Assembly: GCA_029567325.1 (NCBI GenBank)
Contig: JAKQLF010000177.1
Coordinates: forward strand, 1 to 64,000
Reading direction: 5' to 3'
DNA: 64,000 nucleotides
From: Bacteroidota bacterium
GTDB lineage: Bacteria > Bacteroidota > Bacteroidia > Chitinophagales > Saprospiraceae
Part shown: in pieces, positions 63,880 through 64,000 of the stretch
Layout: every line of letters starts with the position of its first letter
Position numbering within the stretch: the first letter of the stretch is position 1
The notes under the pieces: model-generated
Seen by the model: only the letters and a program-made list of their open reading frames with translations
Databases searched by the model: none
Told to the model about the DNA's origin: nothing
Position numbers and translations under genes: made by a program

Positions 63880-64000
63880 CTAATTTAACTTTGAAACAGA
63901 ACTCTCCATAAAGAGTAGTGTGTTTGAATTCAATAATTCATATGTATTCAAATCCTTAACATTAGCCGTTCCTGTTTTAGGAAGGTTTCTTGCAGATAAG
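63880..64000 (-). CDS. rplD: 50S ribosomal protein L4, partial (3' end)
   Basis: Not in the ORF track. The minus strand from 64000 down to the TAG at 63880 encodes SARNLPKTGTANVKDLNTYE, then LLNSNTLLFMESSVSKLN, the usual C-terminal strand-helix of L4 (RNLP...NVYDLLN...L). The rest of the gene lies beyond the window, as expected for the S10 operon order rplC-rplD-rplW. Confidence 0.9.
   Translation of the reverse strand, partial: LSARNLPKTGTANVKDLNTYELLNSNTLLFMESSVSKLN

Noticed and set aside
1-64000. tRNA and rRNA genes
   Set aside because: No TTCGAATC-type T-loop with a matching cloverleaf and no rRNA core sequence was seen by reading; a tRNAscan run would be decisive.

Overview
The window is chromosomal DNA from a low-GC Bacteroidota bacterium. 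The evidence is a C-terminal type IX secretion (T9SS) sorting domain, a PorP/SprF-OmpA pair, several TonB-dependent receptors, an FGGY/RhaI/RhaD-SDR rhamnose pathway, TAnnTTTG-type promoter elements and zinc-free S14 and L36 proteins. A Saprospiraceae-like lineage is my best guess, but the sequence alone does not prove it.

Layout. (1) 1-8.1 kb: a T9SS cargo protein, an Asp-box propeller protein, an outer-membrane barrel protein, an AAA/DUF4143-type ATPase and asparagine synthetase B, separated by long non-coding stretches with hairpins and short repeats. (2) 8.3-13.8 kb: a giant alpha-2-macroglobulin-like lipoprotein with an intact CLEQ thioester motif. (3) 13.8-27.8 kb, all minus strand: two TonB-dependent receptors, two tandem YncE-propeller/phosphoesterase proteins, a DUF5690 membrane carrier, and a tightly coupled trio of PhnX-like hydrolase, FAD oxidoreductase and PhnZ-like HD oxygenase. 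The trio keeps the catalytic and metal-binding residues expected for C-P bond cleavage. With the outer-membrane receptor, exported phosphoesterases and carrier, it reads as a complete organophosphonate capture and degradation locus, and it is the most interesting part of the window. (4) 28.0-32.0 kb: pbpC (usual partner of the macroglobulin gene, here separated from it by the phosphonate block), a Xer-type recombinase and HPF. (5) 32.5-39.8 kb: an L-rhamnose operon carrying sugar to pyruvate (RhaD-SDR fusion, RhaI, RhaK, LldD) with an NCS1-family permease in place of a known rhamnose transporter. (6) 40.0-50.3 kb: phosphohexomutase, Pcm, a candidate small RNA, two hypotheticals, the OmpA-PorP pair, Uma2, MnmG and a GNAT acetyltransferase. 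(7) 50.4-64.0 kb, minus strand: the S10-spc-alpha ribosomal supercluster from rplQ back to the 3' end of rplD, which runs off the window. It includes secY, map, infA and an rpmJ too short for the ORF track.

Non-coding content: clear intrinsic terminators follow hpf, the rhamnose operon, rplQ, the OmpA gene and the barrel protein. Terminator-like hairpins also lie inside the ribosomal cluster (rpsD-rpoA and rpsC-rplP). Many intergenic spaces hold degenerate short-word repeats, including a 35-bp direct duplication and an 18-mer shared in inverted orientation by two spaces 27 kb apart. I saw no tRNA, rRNA, CRISPR array, prophage or intact insertion sequence. All family assignments are from reading the proteins; no database search was run.
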